Shown here piece by piece: positions 38,226 to 46,426 of a DNA stretch of 64,000 nucleotides (its first letter is position 1; each line of letters starts with the position of its first letter). This DNA comes from Aquimarina sp. Aq78. Its GTDB lineage: Bacteria > Bacteroidota > Bacteroidia > Flavobacteriales > Flavobacteriaceae. The notes beneath the pieces were generated by a model. The model was not told the origin of the DNA, made no database searches, and saw nothing but the letters and a program-made list of their open reading frames with translations. Where the stretch lies: contig NZ_OMKA01000020.1 of the NCBI RefSeq assembly GCF_900299525.1, positions 1-64,000 on the forward strand, given 5' to 3'. Made by a program: the position numbers and the translations under genes.

Positions 38226-38987
38226 TTATGAGTTTACCCATTTCTTAAACTCTGTTGCTTTTGCTTTACTTACTACTATGCGTTCTTTTGATACCGGGTT
38301 TATATTTACAATCAACTTACCATTGAAATAATGTTTAATATTAGAGATTGCATTTTTTTGAATTATAAATTGACGATTAACTCTATTAAAATTTTCAGGG
38401 TTTAATTCCTCTTCTATATCCTCAAGTTTCTTGTCTATAATATACATCTTATTTTCGGTAGTGACTGCTTTAACTACTCCTGTATCGATATATAAATAAG
38501 CTATCCCTTCGGTATTAACAGGTATTAATTCATCTCTTTGATGTACCAAATATGTAGTTTTATACGATTTCGTTTTTGCTTGAAGTAGTTGTAACATTCC
38601 GCTCATTTGGGCATTCATAGAGCCATCTTCTCTGGATTTAGTTTTAAATTTTTTCAAAGCTTCTGCCAATTCATCCTCATCTATAGGCTTAAGTAAGTAA
38701 TCTATACTATTCACTTTAAATGCTTTGATAGCATATTGATCATAAGCTGTTGTAAAAATGATTGGTATTTTAATATCTATTTCATCAAAAATTTCAAAAG
38801 AAATTCCATCTGCTAAATGAATATCCATAAAAACTAATTCTGCCTGGTTGGGATCAGAAAAATACTCGATTGCAGATTTCACAGAATCTAAAACTTTTAA
38901 AATCTCAATACCAGGATTGATAGAATTGAGTAAAAAAGTAAGATGATCACTTGCTGCTATTTCGTCTTCTACTAGTACTACTTTCAT
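38226..38987 (-). CDS. LytTR family response regulator
   Basis: The protein has 253 residues. The receiver domain (about 1-120) has the acidic pocket VEDE (about 6-9), phosphoacceptor Asp55 (LVFMDIHLADG) and switch lysine in LLKPIDEDE (about 101-104). The C-terminal LytTR DNA-binding domain (about 150-250) contains EDIEEELNPENFNRVNRQFII. LytTR regulators bind direct repeats spaced by about two helical turns; exactly such repeats lie before three nearby transcription units. It starts five bases after the kinase gene. Confidence 0.93.
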   Translation of the reverse strand: MKVVLVEDEIAASDHLTFLLNSINPGIEILKVLDSVKSAIEYFSDPNQAELVFMDIHLADGISFEIFDEIDIKIPIIFTTAYDQYAIKAFKVNSIDYLLKPIDEDELAEALKKFKTKSREDGSMNAQMSGMLQLLQAKTKSYKTTYLVHQRDELIPVNTEGIAYLYIDTGVVKAVTTENKMYIIDKKLEDIEEELNPENFNRVNRQFIIQKNAISNIKHYFNGKLIVNINPVSKERIVVSKAKATEFKKWVNS

Positions 38988-38992
38988 ATGGT

Positions 38993-40099
38993 TTAACTTA
39001 AAGGTAGTGTTACTCTAAATGCATTATTAGCATTACTAATACTAATGTGTTGTTTTTTTAGCAAAAAATATCGCTTATCCAAGTTCATTAATCCATTACC
39101 GGTACTATCTACAAAAGAGGTTCTTGGTCTAATTATATTCTCTATACAAATAGTTTCTCCTTCAGAAAAAACTTTGACTTTCAAAGGATTATCTTCTGAA
39201 ATCTCATTATGTTTTACCGCATTTTCAACCAATAATTGTAGTGCTAATGGAGGCACCTCTTTTTGTAAATGCATATCCTCTATAGCAATTTCAATCATAA
39301 ACCGATCCCTATATCTGGTTTTTATCAAATGAATATAACTGTCTAAAAATTTAAGTTCTTCTTTCAAGGAAACCAAATCCTTATCTCCACTTTGCAAAAT
39401 ATATCGGTACATAAAAGACAACTTGTTTACAAATGTAGTAGCTTCTTTATTATCGCGAATAATTGAGTTTAAGGAATTCAAAGAGTTAAAAAGGAAATGA
39501 GGGTTAATTTGATTTTTTAATGCTGTTAATTCTTTTTGAAGATTTTGTTGTTTTAGTCTTTCATTTTCTAAAAGATCTTCTTGATGAAGAATCTGATATC
39601 TAAGAATTCTGGCAATAAAAAGAGTTATTAATAAAACAACAAAATAAATAAAATAGATCAATCCTTTCTCGGGCTCAGATAGCGATTCTCCTACGAATAA
39701 AGAATATACATTAATAAATAATTGAACAATTCCTAAAAAAACGATCGCATTAAGAACTATTGTTATACTACTTCTCAATATAATAGAATACCCAGCATAC
39801 TTATTTTTCCAGTTGGCATTTAATTGAAGTATTAAAAATGAAAGTATAAAAATGAAAAGAACACGTATCATGATATCTTTTATAGATACCTGGGTAAAAG
39901 ATTCTATCAATTTATCTGTCAACTCAAATAATGACAACGTCCTTGGCAAGTTAACGAGTACAGAGACAAGCAATGCTATCTTTAAAATTACAGTGTGTTT
40001 AACTTTTTTTAAGCCCAAGATAAATAGTAAAGTTCCTAATTTTTGATTTTTAAATTTACGGAAAATTAAGCTGAAAGAATATTCTAATTTCTGAAACAT
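38993..40099 (-). CDS. LytS/YehU-type sensor histidine kinase
   Basis: The protein has 368 residues. About four membrane helices lie in residues 35-165, then a short coiled coil, then the His_kinase domain with the phosphorylated His near 200 in NQINPHFLFNSLNSLNS. The ATP-binding part has LQLLVENAVKHNEI (N box), with GNGLMNLDKRYFLL as the G box. No extra sensor domain is present, so the signal is probably read within the membrane. It is the partner of the LytTR regulator encoded five bases downstream. Confidence 0.92.
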   Translation of the reverse strand: MFQKLEYSFSLIFRKFKNQKLGTLLFILGLKKVKHTVILKIALLVSVLVNLPRTLSLFELTDKLIESFTQVSIKDIMIRVLFIFILSFLILQLNANWKNKYAGYSIILRSSITIVLNAIVFLGIVQLFINVYSLFVGESLSEPEKGLIYFIYFVVLLITLFIARILRYQILHQEDLLENERLKQQNLQKELTALKNQINPHFLFNSLNSLNSIIRDNKEATTFVNKLSFMYRYILQSGDKDLVSLKEELKFLDSYIHLIKTRYRDRFMIEIAIEDMHLQKEVPPLALQLLVENAVKHNEISEDNPLKVKVFSEGETICIENIIRPRTSFVDSTGNGLMNLDKRYFLLKKQHISISNANNAFRVTLPLS

Positions 40100-40123
40100 A
40101 ATATTTAGTTCTCATTAGTTAAA

Positions 40124-40158
40124 GAAGAAGCCTCTGTATGGGGATTAGAGGCTTCTTC
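40124..40158 (-). terminator. Terminator between the small-exported-protein operon and the kinase gene
   Basis: Perfect 12-base arms (40124-40135 and 40147-40158; GAAGCCTCT/AGAGGCTTC core) around an 11-base loop. It lies 24 bases after the 40183 gene, so the kinase must have its own promoter or depend on read-through. Confidence 0.75.
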
Positions 40159-40182
40159 AAACAAAGTGAAGGTTTGGGGTGA

Positions 40183-40512
40183 TTAACTACTATACGGATC
40201 AAAACCCTGAGGTATATATGCCTTCACTTCTACATCATACATAATCTCTTCTTCTTCTCCTACATCATGTATATCAATGGGTTCTATTAGCTTTTCTTTA
40301 ACTGTTCCAAACACATCTTCAAAACTCATCTCAGGTTCTAGCTCTTTTTTTACTAATTCATCGATTTCTTTGTTTAATTCCTCTTTCTGGATAGTTTCTG
40401 TTTTAATTTCTTTACTAAAAGATGTATCGTTTTCTACTTTTTCTTTACCAGAGGTTAATATCATTAATCCTCCTATAAGCATGGCTATTGTTATTATGTT
40501 GGATACTTTCAT
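40183..40512 (-). CDS. Small exported acidic protein of unknown function
   Basis: The protein has 109 residues. One N-terminal hydrophobic segment (about 5-21) is followed by a strongly acidic region (ELNKEIDELVKKELEPEMSFED) and an unusual short tail (YIPQGFDPYSS). The segment lacks a lipobox, so it may be a signal or an anchor. It is the last gene of the unit that starts at 41590, 22 bases after the lipoprotein gene. Confidence 0.6.
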   Translation of the reverse strand: MKVSNIITIAMLIGGLMILTSGKEKVENDTSFSKEIKTETIQKEELNKEIDELVKKELEPEMSFEDVFGTVKEKLIEPIDIHDVGEEEEIMYDVEVKAYIPQGFDPYSS

Positions 40513-40534
40513 TTCTATTGTTTTTAATTATTAC

Positions 40535-41191
40535 TTATTGAATAAGCTCTTTTACTATTTTTTTAGAAAAATCTTTGGATGTAGTACTTAAGGTTTCTGG
40601 GTTATCCAAGACTGTGGTAATCACAGAAAGCAATTGTTTTTCTTCGGGTAGAGAAAGATCGTATACGACTGTCTCTAGTATATACTTTTTTCCTAAAGAG
40701 GTCACTGTTGTAATTGGATCTGATTGTACATATACGGTACCATAATATCTATAGAATCCTCCGTAATATCCTCGTCTATAAAATGTTGGATAAGCACTTA
40801 ATTGATATGTAGTGCCTGTTGTGGTAGTTTCTGTATATTCCTGGCAATCTCTTAATACGGTCATTATTACTACATCTATTCCGCTTTTCTTTAGCTTTTC
40901 TTTTATTTCTTTTACTTCATCATCATTCATTTCTTTTGTAGATATTGACTCAGGAAAAATGACAAAGCTTTCTACAGATTGATATCCTTTATAATTAAGA
41001 GTTGATACCATATCTTTTTCAAATCTTGTTCTTGCAACTTCATTGTCTGTTTTACTAACAACCATAATATTTTTTTCTTTGATATCTGTTGTTTTTACAT
41101 CTTTCCAGGAATCTGTAACTTTTACAGCAGAACAACTAAACAAGAGTGTCATTCCCATGGTGATGCCTAATATTTTATTAATTGTTTTCAT
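40535..41191 (-). CDS. Lipoprotein, DUF4136-like
   Basis: The protein has 218 residues. The signal ends in a lipobox (TLLFSC, Cys about 20). SAVKVTDSWKDVKTTDIKEKNIMVV and a later region with GGFYRYYGTVY fit the DUF4136-like lipoproteins of Bacteroidetes, which are linked to the outer membrane. Glycine/tyrosine-rich stretch near 140-155. It lies in an operon of small exported proteins whose promoter carries the 21-base direct repeats. Confidence 0.65.
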   Translation of the reverse strand: MKTINKILGITMGMTLLFSCSAVKVTDSWKDVKTTDIKEKNIMVVSKTDNEVARTRFEKDMVSTLNYKGYQSVESFVIFPESISTKEMNDDEVKEIKEKLKKSGIDVVIMTVLRDCQEYTETTTTGTTYQLSAYPTFYRRGYYGGFYRYYGTVYVQSDPITTVTSLGKKYILETVVYDLSLPEEKQLLSVITTVLDNPETLSTTSKDFSKKIVKELIQ

Positions 41192-41219
41192 GATTTCTAA
41201 ATTTTATGTTTCTATTTTA

Positions 41220-41357
41220 TTAAATGAATAAAAAGGTGCTTTCATCATTCTCATAGCTGGAGATAAAATCTTTATGATTTTTATACCCTTCATTTTGTAA
41301 AATGCTATTCCAAATCTTTTTTGAAATGTTTCCTAAAATTGATTGTATTGTTTTCAT
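41220..41357 (-). CDS. 45-residue small protein, uncertain
   Basis: An ORF from ATG 41357 to TAA at 41220-41222 starts MKTIQSILGNISKK and ends ENDESTFLFI. It fits neatly between its neighbours (28 and 44 bases), shares the MKTI start of other genes here, and has no signal peptide. I recognise no family. Confidence 0.45.
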   Translation of the reverse strand: MKTIQSILGNISKKIWNSILQNEGYKNHKDFISSYENDESTFLFI

Positions 41358-41401
41358 CTTTTATATTTTATTATTCTATTATTAATCTTTTTCTGGTTTG
41401 T

Positions 41402-41590
41402 TTAATTTCTAATTGCCATACCTGCGGCAGTACCATATTCTTCTAGTGTATTATACATACTCTTTACCCATACTTTATATCTCTTGGCAAGTACAATCAA
41501 AAAATGAATGGTTCTATTCCTATTTGTTATTGTGTTTGCTGTATATCCACTTCTATGATTGTATACTACTCTTAAATTTGTTGTCTCCAT
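41402..41590 (-). CDS. 62-residue small basic protein, uncertain
   Basis: METTNLRVVYNHRSGYTAN followed by a short hydrophobic stretch (IHFLIVLAKRYKVWV). It is basic and lacks a signal peptide. It is the first open frame after a perfect TACATTTG promoter box with three direct repeats, and its start lies about 50 bases after that box, which supports its being translated. Function is unknown. Confidence 0.5.
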   Translation of the reverse strand: METTNLRVVYNHRSGYTANTITNRNRTIHFLIVLAKRYKVWVKSMYNTLEEYGTAAGMAIRN

Positions 41591-41642
41591 GATTATCTTT
41601 TTTATTTTGTTTATAATTAGAGTTTTTCTTTATTTTCTTATA

Positions 41643-41731
41643 CAAATGTACCTCGGGATCAGAGCAGAATTATTGACTTTTTAGGTGAAGCATCCAAAAT
41701 CGAAAGTGAAATAACCCAATAGTACAGTGAG
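41643..41731 (-). promoter_or_regulatory. Promoter A with three 21-base-spaced direct repeats (putative LytTR site)
   Basis: The -7 box TACATTTG is on the minus strand (41643-41650). The forward strand shows TGAA at 41686 and 41707 and TGAG at 41728, exactly 21 bases apart. The nearest repeat lies 35 bases from the -7 box. It drives the 41590-40183 unit. Confidence 0.72.
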
Positions 41732-41800
41732 GTGTTTTTAAGTTGAAGACAAGGTTATTGCGTTTCTTTTTACCATATGATTTCATCATATCAATCCAAT

Positions 41801-41837
41801 AAAAAAGATCCTTAACTGCCAGTTAAGGATCTTTTTT
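41801..41837. terminator. Bidirectional terminator
   Basis: Perfect 17-base arms (41801-41817 and 41821-41837, core AGATCCTTAACT/AGTTAAGGATCT) around a three-base loop, with A and T runs on both sides. It lies 19 bases after the 41857 gene. Confidence 0.88.
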
Positions 41838-41856
41838 ATAAGTAATATTCTTTTTA

Positions 41857-42078
41857 CTACTCATCGGTTTTAAAATCACTTTCATTAGCAATTAATGATA
41901 TTTGGATATCTATATTTGGTTCTGCATAAATATCATTATTCGTATCATTTACTATCTCTTCATATGCATCAGTTGTTACTTCAAAATGAGTATACATTTC
42001 TAAATCATCTTTTATACTTGTTCTTAAAAAAAAGCTTATCAAAATACCGGTTATAATGTATGCGCTTATTGTTCTCAT
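41857..42078 (-). CDS. 73-residue small exported/anchored acidic protein
   Basis: The N-terminal hydrophobic stretch (about 5-18) is followed by an acidic sequence (YEEIVNDTNNDIYAEPNIDI). It forms a one-gene unit: promoter C with three direct repeats upstream and a strong terminator downstream. The clear flanking signals make it likely to be a real gene. No family is recognised. Confidence 0.6.
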   Translation of the reverse strand: MRTISAYIITGILISFFLRTSIKDDLEMYTHFEVTTDAYEEIVNDTNNDIYAEPNIDIQISLIANESDFKTDE

Positions 42079-42117
42079 ATTTTCTAAGTTTTAGATTATC
42101 ATTTCTGATTATAGGAT

Positions 42118-42206
42118 CAAAACTAGTATCCATTTCAAGTCTTTACTCACTGTTTATGAATGAAGTAACCAAAATTAAGAATGAAACATCTATACCCCAA
42201 CCTGAA
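42118..42206 (-). promoter_or_regulatory. Promoter C with three 21-base-spaced direct repeats (putative LytTR site)
   Basis: -7 box TAGTTTTG on the minus strand (42118-42125). TGAA occurs on the forward strand at 42161, 42182 and 42203, each 21 bases apart. The first is 35 bases from the -7 box, as in promoters A and B. Confidence 0.75.
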
Positions 42207-42356
42207 GTGTTTATGGAAATGAGAGTTATTTAAAACCTATGGTTTCTATTTGTGATCAAAAACTACTTTTTTAACCTAAATATGGTTAAGAGATCATCGA
42301 ATGATAATAGAATTAAAATATATATATATTATATCAGTATATAATACATGCCATAC

Positions 42357-42393
42357 AAAAAGCCCCTTGTCTAAATCAACAAAGGGCTTTTTT
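42357..42393 (-). terminator. Terminator after the 42447 gene
   Basis: Fourteen-base arms with one mismatch (AAAAAGCCC.../...GGGCTTTTT) around a short loop. It is followed by T-run on both strands and is probably bidirectional. Confidence 0.8.
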
Positions 42394-42446
42394 AATAAAA
42401 AAACTACATATAAACACCTTACCTCAATCGTCTTTTCTTACTAAAA

Positions 42447-43142
42447 TCATATTTTTCTATCATCATGTCGTTCTCTTCTATCTTCGTGTCTTTCACGATT
42501 GTCTTCTGCCAGTTCTCTTTTTGTGGCTATAATATCCTCATTAAGAGAGTGTACAAATTCTTGAATCAATTTTTTGTTCGCAATTGATTTTTCTATCATT
42601 TCGGGATCAAATGAAAAATTAAATATTTTCAGTTTTCTCAATATGAATGCTTGGCGTTCTGCTCGCGAAATTTGTGCTTTAAAATCTCGGATATCATCTC
42701 TCCTGTCTCTTTTATCATCCCGTTTATTGGCTTGATCCCTTGCCAAATCTCTTTGATCATCATGTCGATCATATCTACCTTTATTACTGTCATTTTTATC
42801 CCTTCGAATCTCTCTTCTATCTGATCTAACTTCTGCCGAGCTTTGAGCAATCTCTATTCTAGCTTGTTTTGCTTTAATCTCACTCTGCTTTACTTCCCTT
42901 ATCATATCGGTAATAATATCTTGTTTCAACTTATTAGCTATTGATGGATCATGGATATCAAAAGCTTTTTTAAAAGCTACTATTTTTAATTGTAAAGCTC
43001 CTAATTCTTTAATATCTCTTTCCAGATTTCTTTTTCCTTCAGCAATTTGCTTTGTGTTTTGAATGGCTTCTTTTGCATTTTGTGCATTAATACTACCACT
43101 TACAAGTAATAGAATTAGCATCAGGTTGTTAATCGTTTTCAT
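42447..43142 (-). CDS. Secreted highly charged (Arg/Asp-rich) protein
   Basis: The protein has 231 residues. The signal peptide ends SGSINAQ (about 21). Residues about 100-150 are almost only D, R, K, H and N (RRDKNDSNKGRYDRHDDQRD), and the C-terminus is again RERHEDRRERHDDRK. The rest is predicted helical. The composition suggests binding to polyanion or a flexible linker; this is an inference. It lies 27 bases after the DUF6515 gene in the same unit from promoter B. No family is recognised. Confidence 0.7.
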   Translation of the reverse strand: MKTINNLMLILLLVSGSINAQNAKEAIQNTKQIAEGKRNLERDIKELGALQLKIVAFKKAFDIHDPSIANKLKQDIITDMIREVKQSEIKAKQARIEIAQSSAEVRSDRREIRRDKNDSNKGRYDRHDDQRDLARDQANKRDDKRDRRDDIRDFKAQISRAERQAFILRKLKIFNFSFDPEMIEKSIANKKLIQEFVHSLNEDIIATKRELAEDNRERHEDRRERHDDRKI

Positions 43143-43169
43143 CGGTTTTATAAGATTTAAAAGTTGTGT

Positions 43170-43823
43170 TTATTTATTTTCGTTATGTACATGAACTACT
43201 TCATAAGCAGTATTACCATCAAAAGTGGATACTCGTTTGTACAATATATCATTGTAGTCATAGAATATTTTACCATCGATTACTACTTCTTCTGCATCTT
43301 CATGAATAGTTCTCAAAAGTGTTCCTACGGGAGGTTGGGTCACTTCATATTTTTGATCATCAGAAGCAGATTCACTAGTATCTGCATAATATACTCCAGA
43401 GTGGTAGTAATATATCGATGGCCCTACAATCACTCGTGTATACCCTACTGGTAAAACGGTTATTCTAAATCCAACCGGAGGTAATACTGTTGCATATACA
43501 TCATTATAAATTGTATAGTAGACCCCTGCATGATAGAAATATGGTAAACCGCGATATACTACACGTACATGATGTCTTGGTAATGTTCTGATAACTCTAT
43601 GATGTCTTGGATATCTGTAATGTGGATTCCTGTGAATAGGTTGTGTTCTGTATCGATCCCCCCTGTAATGATTAGTTCTTACAGATCGCTTGGTATCATA
43701 ATCACGATGAGTACTAGTTCCTCTGTTTCTCTTACCTTCATTTCTTTGTGCCTGAATCGTATCTGTACCTAGAAATGAAACTAGGATCAAAATAATTCCT
43801 GTAATTCTGTATATAGTTTTCAT
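43170..43823 (-). CDS. DUF6515 family secreted protein
   Basis: About 217 residues from ATG 43823 (MKTIYRITGIILIL). The frame is open upstream to 43892, but that part overlaps the promoter. Signal peptide ends DTIQAQ (about 26). An Arg/His/Tyr-rich region follows (RYRTQPIHRNPHYRYPRHH), then the family core with PYFYHAGVYYTIYNDVYATVLPP and YYYHSGVYYADTS. This composition and repeats fit DUF6515, small exported proteins of Bacteroidetes and other groups with unknown function. First gene of the unit from promoter B. Confidence 0.75.
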   Translation of the reverse strand: MKTIYRITGIILILVSFLGTDTIQAQRNEGKRNRGTSTHRDYDTKRSVRTNHYRGDRYRTQPIHRNPHYRYPRHHRVIRTLPRHHVRVVYRGLPYFYHAGVYYTIYNDVYATVLPPVGFRITVLPVGYTRVIVGPSIYYYHSGVYYADTSESASDDQKYEVTQPPVGTLLRTIHEDAEEVVIDGKIFYDYNDILYKRVSTFDGNTAYEVVHVHNENK

Positions 43824-43872
43824 ATGGTCTGTTTTTATAGTAAATGATCTAAATCTCTTGAATATCTTTGTA

Positions 43873-43961
43873 CAAATGTATCTGCAATCCATACGGTTTT
43901 ATGCCAATTATATATTGAAACGGATAAATTTGAAGGTGAACCGAACTAATCTCGAAGTGAA
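43873..43961 (-). promoter_or_regulatory. Promoter B with three 21-base-spaced direct repeats (putative LytTR site)
   Basis: -7 box TACATTTG on the minus strand (43873-43880), about 50 bases before the 43823 start. TGAA on the forward strand at 43916, 43937 and 43958, each 21 bases apart, the first exactly 35 bases from the -7 box. It also sits between this unit and the divergent cyclase gene. Confidence 0.75.
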
Positions 43962-44028
43962 CTTTATAGTGCTAAAAATTATACCTAATCTTTTTGTATT
44001 TTCGTGATACTATCAAAATAGTATATGA

Positions 44029-45081
44029 ATGAATCCTAAATGGCTAAGCACAGTTTCTACATTTACATTAGGATGGATTATTTCTTCACTTATTTGGGAA
44101 ATCATAAGAGGATTTAGTATTAAATCTCATCTCAGGTTATTAGATATAGAGTTTCCTATATTAACAATACTTCCTGTACTATTATTCATTTCATTATTTG
44201 CAGGAATTACTTTTGGTAGTGTACAATATATTAATGAGCATTCTTTTAGGAAAAAAATGTCTTTTCGCGGAATACTTTTTAGAACTTTGATTATTCATAT
44301 TCTAATAATGTTGGTTATTTATTTATTGGTATATATATCTTTAAGAATAACAGGGTTGGATCCTAATCTATTATTCATTGATTTTTTAAAAAACCCTCTT
44401 ATCATTATTAATCTATTTTACTCAATATTAACCAATAGTATTATTGTAATTACTATACAGATCAATACAATATTAGGAAATGGAAATCTACTAAAATTAG
44501 TTACTGGTAAATTCCATAAACCACGAGAAGAGTTTAGGGTTTTTATGTTTCTGGATCTAAAATCATCTACATCTATTGCCGAAAAATTAGGGCATATCAA
44601 ATACAGTAGATTTATACAAGATTGTTTTTTTGATTTATCAGTTATCGAAAAGTATGAAGCCGAAGTATACCAATATGTAGGTGATGAGGTTGTCTTAACC
44701 TGGAAAGTAAAAAAGAATTATTCTATTGATCACTGTCTGGATGCTTTCTTCGTATTTACTAATCAATTAAAAATAAGATCTGATTACTATCATTCTACCT
44801 ATGGCCGTATTCCTTTTTTTAAAGCAGGAATGGATCTCGGTATGGTAACCGTGGTCGAAGTTGGTTCATTAAAAAGGGAAATAGCATATCATGGGGATAC
44901 GTTAAATATTGCTGCCAGAATCCAGGAGCAATGCAAAGTTTTTGATAAAGCAATCTTAGTCTCTGGTGCTATTTATGAATATGTACATCAAGTGCCAAAG
45001 TACGAATATGAAAAGATGAGAGAAACAACATTAAGAGGTAAAAAAAATTCGACTTCTATTTTTAGTGTCTCAAAAAAGTAA
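44029..45081 (+). CDS. Membrane-bound class III adenylate/guanylate cyclase-like protein
   Basis: The protein has 350 residues. Four membrane helices (about 7-27, 43-65, 85-105 and 122-145) precede the catalytic domain (about 165-345). Metal-binding Asp is in VFMFLDLKSSTSIAE (about 175), the second in YVGDEVVLTW, and YHGDTLNIAARIQ matches the G-D-x-x-N-x-A-A-R-x-Q signature that binds substrate and transition state. Whether it makes cAMP or cGMP I cannot tell. It is divergent from the DUF6515 unit. Confidence 0.85.
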   Translation: MNPKWLSTVSTFTLGWIISSLIWEIIRGFSIKSHLRLLDIEFPILTILPVLLFISLFAGITFGSVQYINEHSFRKKMSFRGILFRTLIIHILIMLVIYLLVYISLRITGLDPNLLFIDFLKNPLIIINLFYSILTNSIIVITIQINTILGNGNLLKLVTGKFHKPREEFRVFMFLDLKSSTSIAEKLGHIKYSRFIQDCFFDLSVIEKYEAEVYQYVGDEVVLTWKVKKNYSIDHCLDAFFVFTNQLKIRSDYYHSTYGRIPFFKAGMDLGMVTVVEVGSLKREIAYHGDTLNIAARIQEQCKVFDKAILVSGAIYEYVHQVPKYEYEKMRETTLRGKKNSTSIFSVSKK

Positions 45082-45184
45082 ATTCAAATTGTAACTGGCA
45101 TTATCTATTTTGATCTTATAATCTCGTTATTGATCATTAGTATCACTAGTTCTTTTACAAATATTTTTATGGAAGATTTATAGC

Positions 45185-45215
45185 TTTGGTTACTATCTTA
45201 GCCTTCATAATATTG
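45185..45215 (+). promoter_or_regulatory. Probable promoter of the HtrA-like gene
   Basis: TTTG (45185-45188), a 19-base spacer, then TAATATTG (45208-45215), seven of eight matches to TAnnTTTG. The start codon at 45241 is 25 bases later. Confidence 0.5.
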
Positions 45216-45240
45216 TTATATTTACTTATAAAACAATATT

Positions 45241-46251
45241 ATGAAACCTCTTATAACCACCATCCTATTTTTCTTTACAATCATAAGTAATGCACAAGAT
45301 TTATCTAAACTTTATGAAAAAGTAAACCCCGCCGTAGTTGTCATTTTTACTCAAGAAGCAAAATTAGAATCAATCGGTAGTATCACCAAAACTGTTACCT
45401 CAGAGGGGTTAGGTTCTGGCTTTATGATTTCTGAAACTGATATCATCACTGCAGCACATGTGGTTGATGCTGCAGAACAATTACGAGTTCGATTTTTGGA
45501 TGGCGAAATTAGATCTGCAAAGGTGATCTCTACATTCAAATCGGCAGATGTGGCATTAATTAGATTAGATATACCCAAACAAAACGCCATTACCGTTGGT
45601 TTTGGAGATTCTGATCAAATAAAAATAGGAGAACAGGTATTTATCGTAGGAGCCCCTTTCGGATACAGTCATTCTCTTTCTTCTGGCTATATTAGTGGGA
45701 TTATAAAAAATAAATTAGGTACTAATCCATTTACTAGTTCAGAATTTATTCAAACCGATGCTGCTATTAACACAGGTAATTCTGGTGGTCCTATGTTTAA
45801 TATGAAAGGTGAAGTTATTGGTGTTGTAAGTCAGATACTAACCAAATCTGGAGGTTTCGAAGGTATTGGGTTTGCATCTACCGCCAATATTACCAAAAAC
45901 CTGATGATGAATAACAGAGCTCCCTGGTTAGGTTTAGATGCACAACCTTTGACAGGAAAGACCAAACGATTACTAAATGTTCCCCAAAACAGTGGGTTGC
46001 TGGTACAACGGGTGGTGTATGGGTCTATTTTATATAAAATGGGTTTGCTGGGTGGTGATACTGAAGTTATTGTAGATGGTCAAAAATTAATCATAGGTGG
46101 TGATATCATTCTAGCATTCGATACTATTGAATTTGACCTTACCGATGAAGCGTTGGTTAAGCTTGGAGAGTTTGGTAAAAACCTAAAACCTGACAGCTCT
46201 TTTACACTAAAAGTATTACGAAACGGAAAGATTATAGAATTAAAAAGATAA
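45241..46251 (+). CDS. HtrA/DegP-like serine protease with PDZ domain
   Basis: The protein has 336 residues. The signal peptide ends ISNAQ (about 19). The catalytic triad is visible: His in TAAHVVDAAE (about 73), Asp in SADVALIRLD (about 104) and Ser in NTGNSGGPMF (about 182). One PDZ domain follows (about 235-335: GSILYKMGLLGGD, GGDIILAFD). It is an envelope quality-control protease of the HtrA family, one PDZ short of classical DegP. It has its own promoter. Confidence 0.88.
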   Translation: MKPLITTILFFFTIISNAQDLSKLYEKVNPAVVVIFTQEAKLESIGSITKTVTSEGLGSGFMISETDIITAAHVVDAAEQLRVRFLDGEIRSAKVISTFKSADVALIRLDIPKQNAITVGFGDSDQIKIGEQVFIVGAPFGYSHSLSSGYISGIIKNKLGTNPFTSSEFIQTDAAINTGNSGGPMFNMKGEVIGVVSQILTKSGGFEGIGFASTANITKNLMMNNRAPWLGLDAQPLTGKTKRLLNVPQNSGLLVQRVVYGSILYKMGLLGGDTEVIVDGQKLIIGGDIILAFDTIEFDLTDEALVKLGEFGKNLKPDSSFTLKVLRNGKIIELKR

Positions 46252-46426
46252 TTATACTCATTAATGATTATTTAAAACATCAAACAACACTTCTGCCATT
46301 TAGGATGTTATTAAACGTCCTAATTTCGTTAATTCGCTAAAAAATCTTGTCATCCAACACTTTATCATTTTTTAAACATCAAACAAAACTACTTTTGGAT
46401 TACTCACGAAAGGACGTTAACTGCAA

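Noticed and set aside
46271-46392. Near-repeat AACATCAAACAA (two copies about 100 bases apart) upstream of the serine hydrolase
   Set aside because: Only twelve bases, AT-rich, with no promoter context; likely chance.
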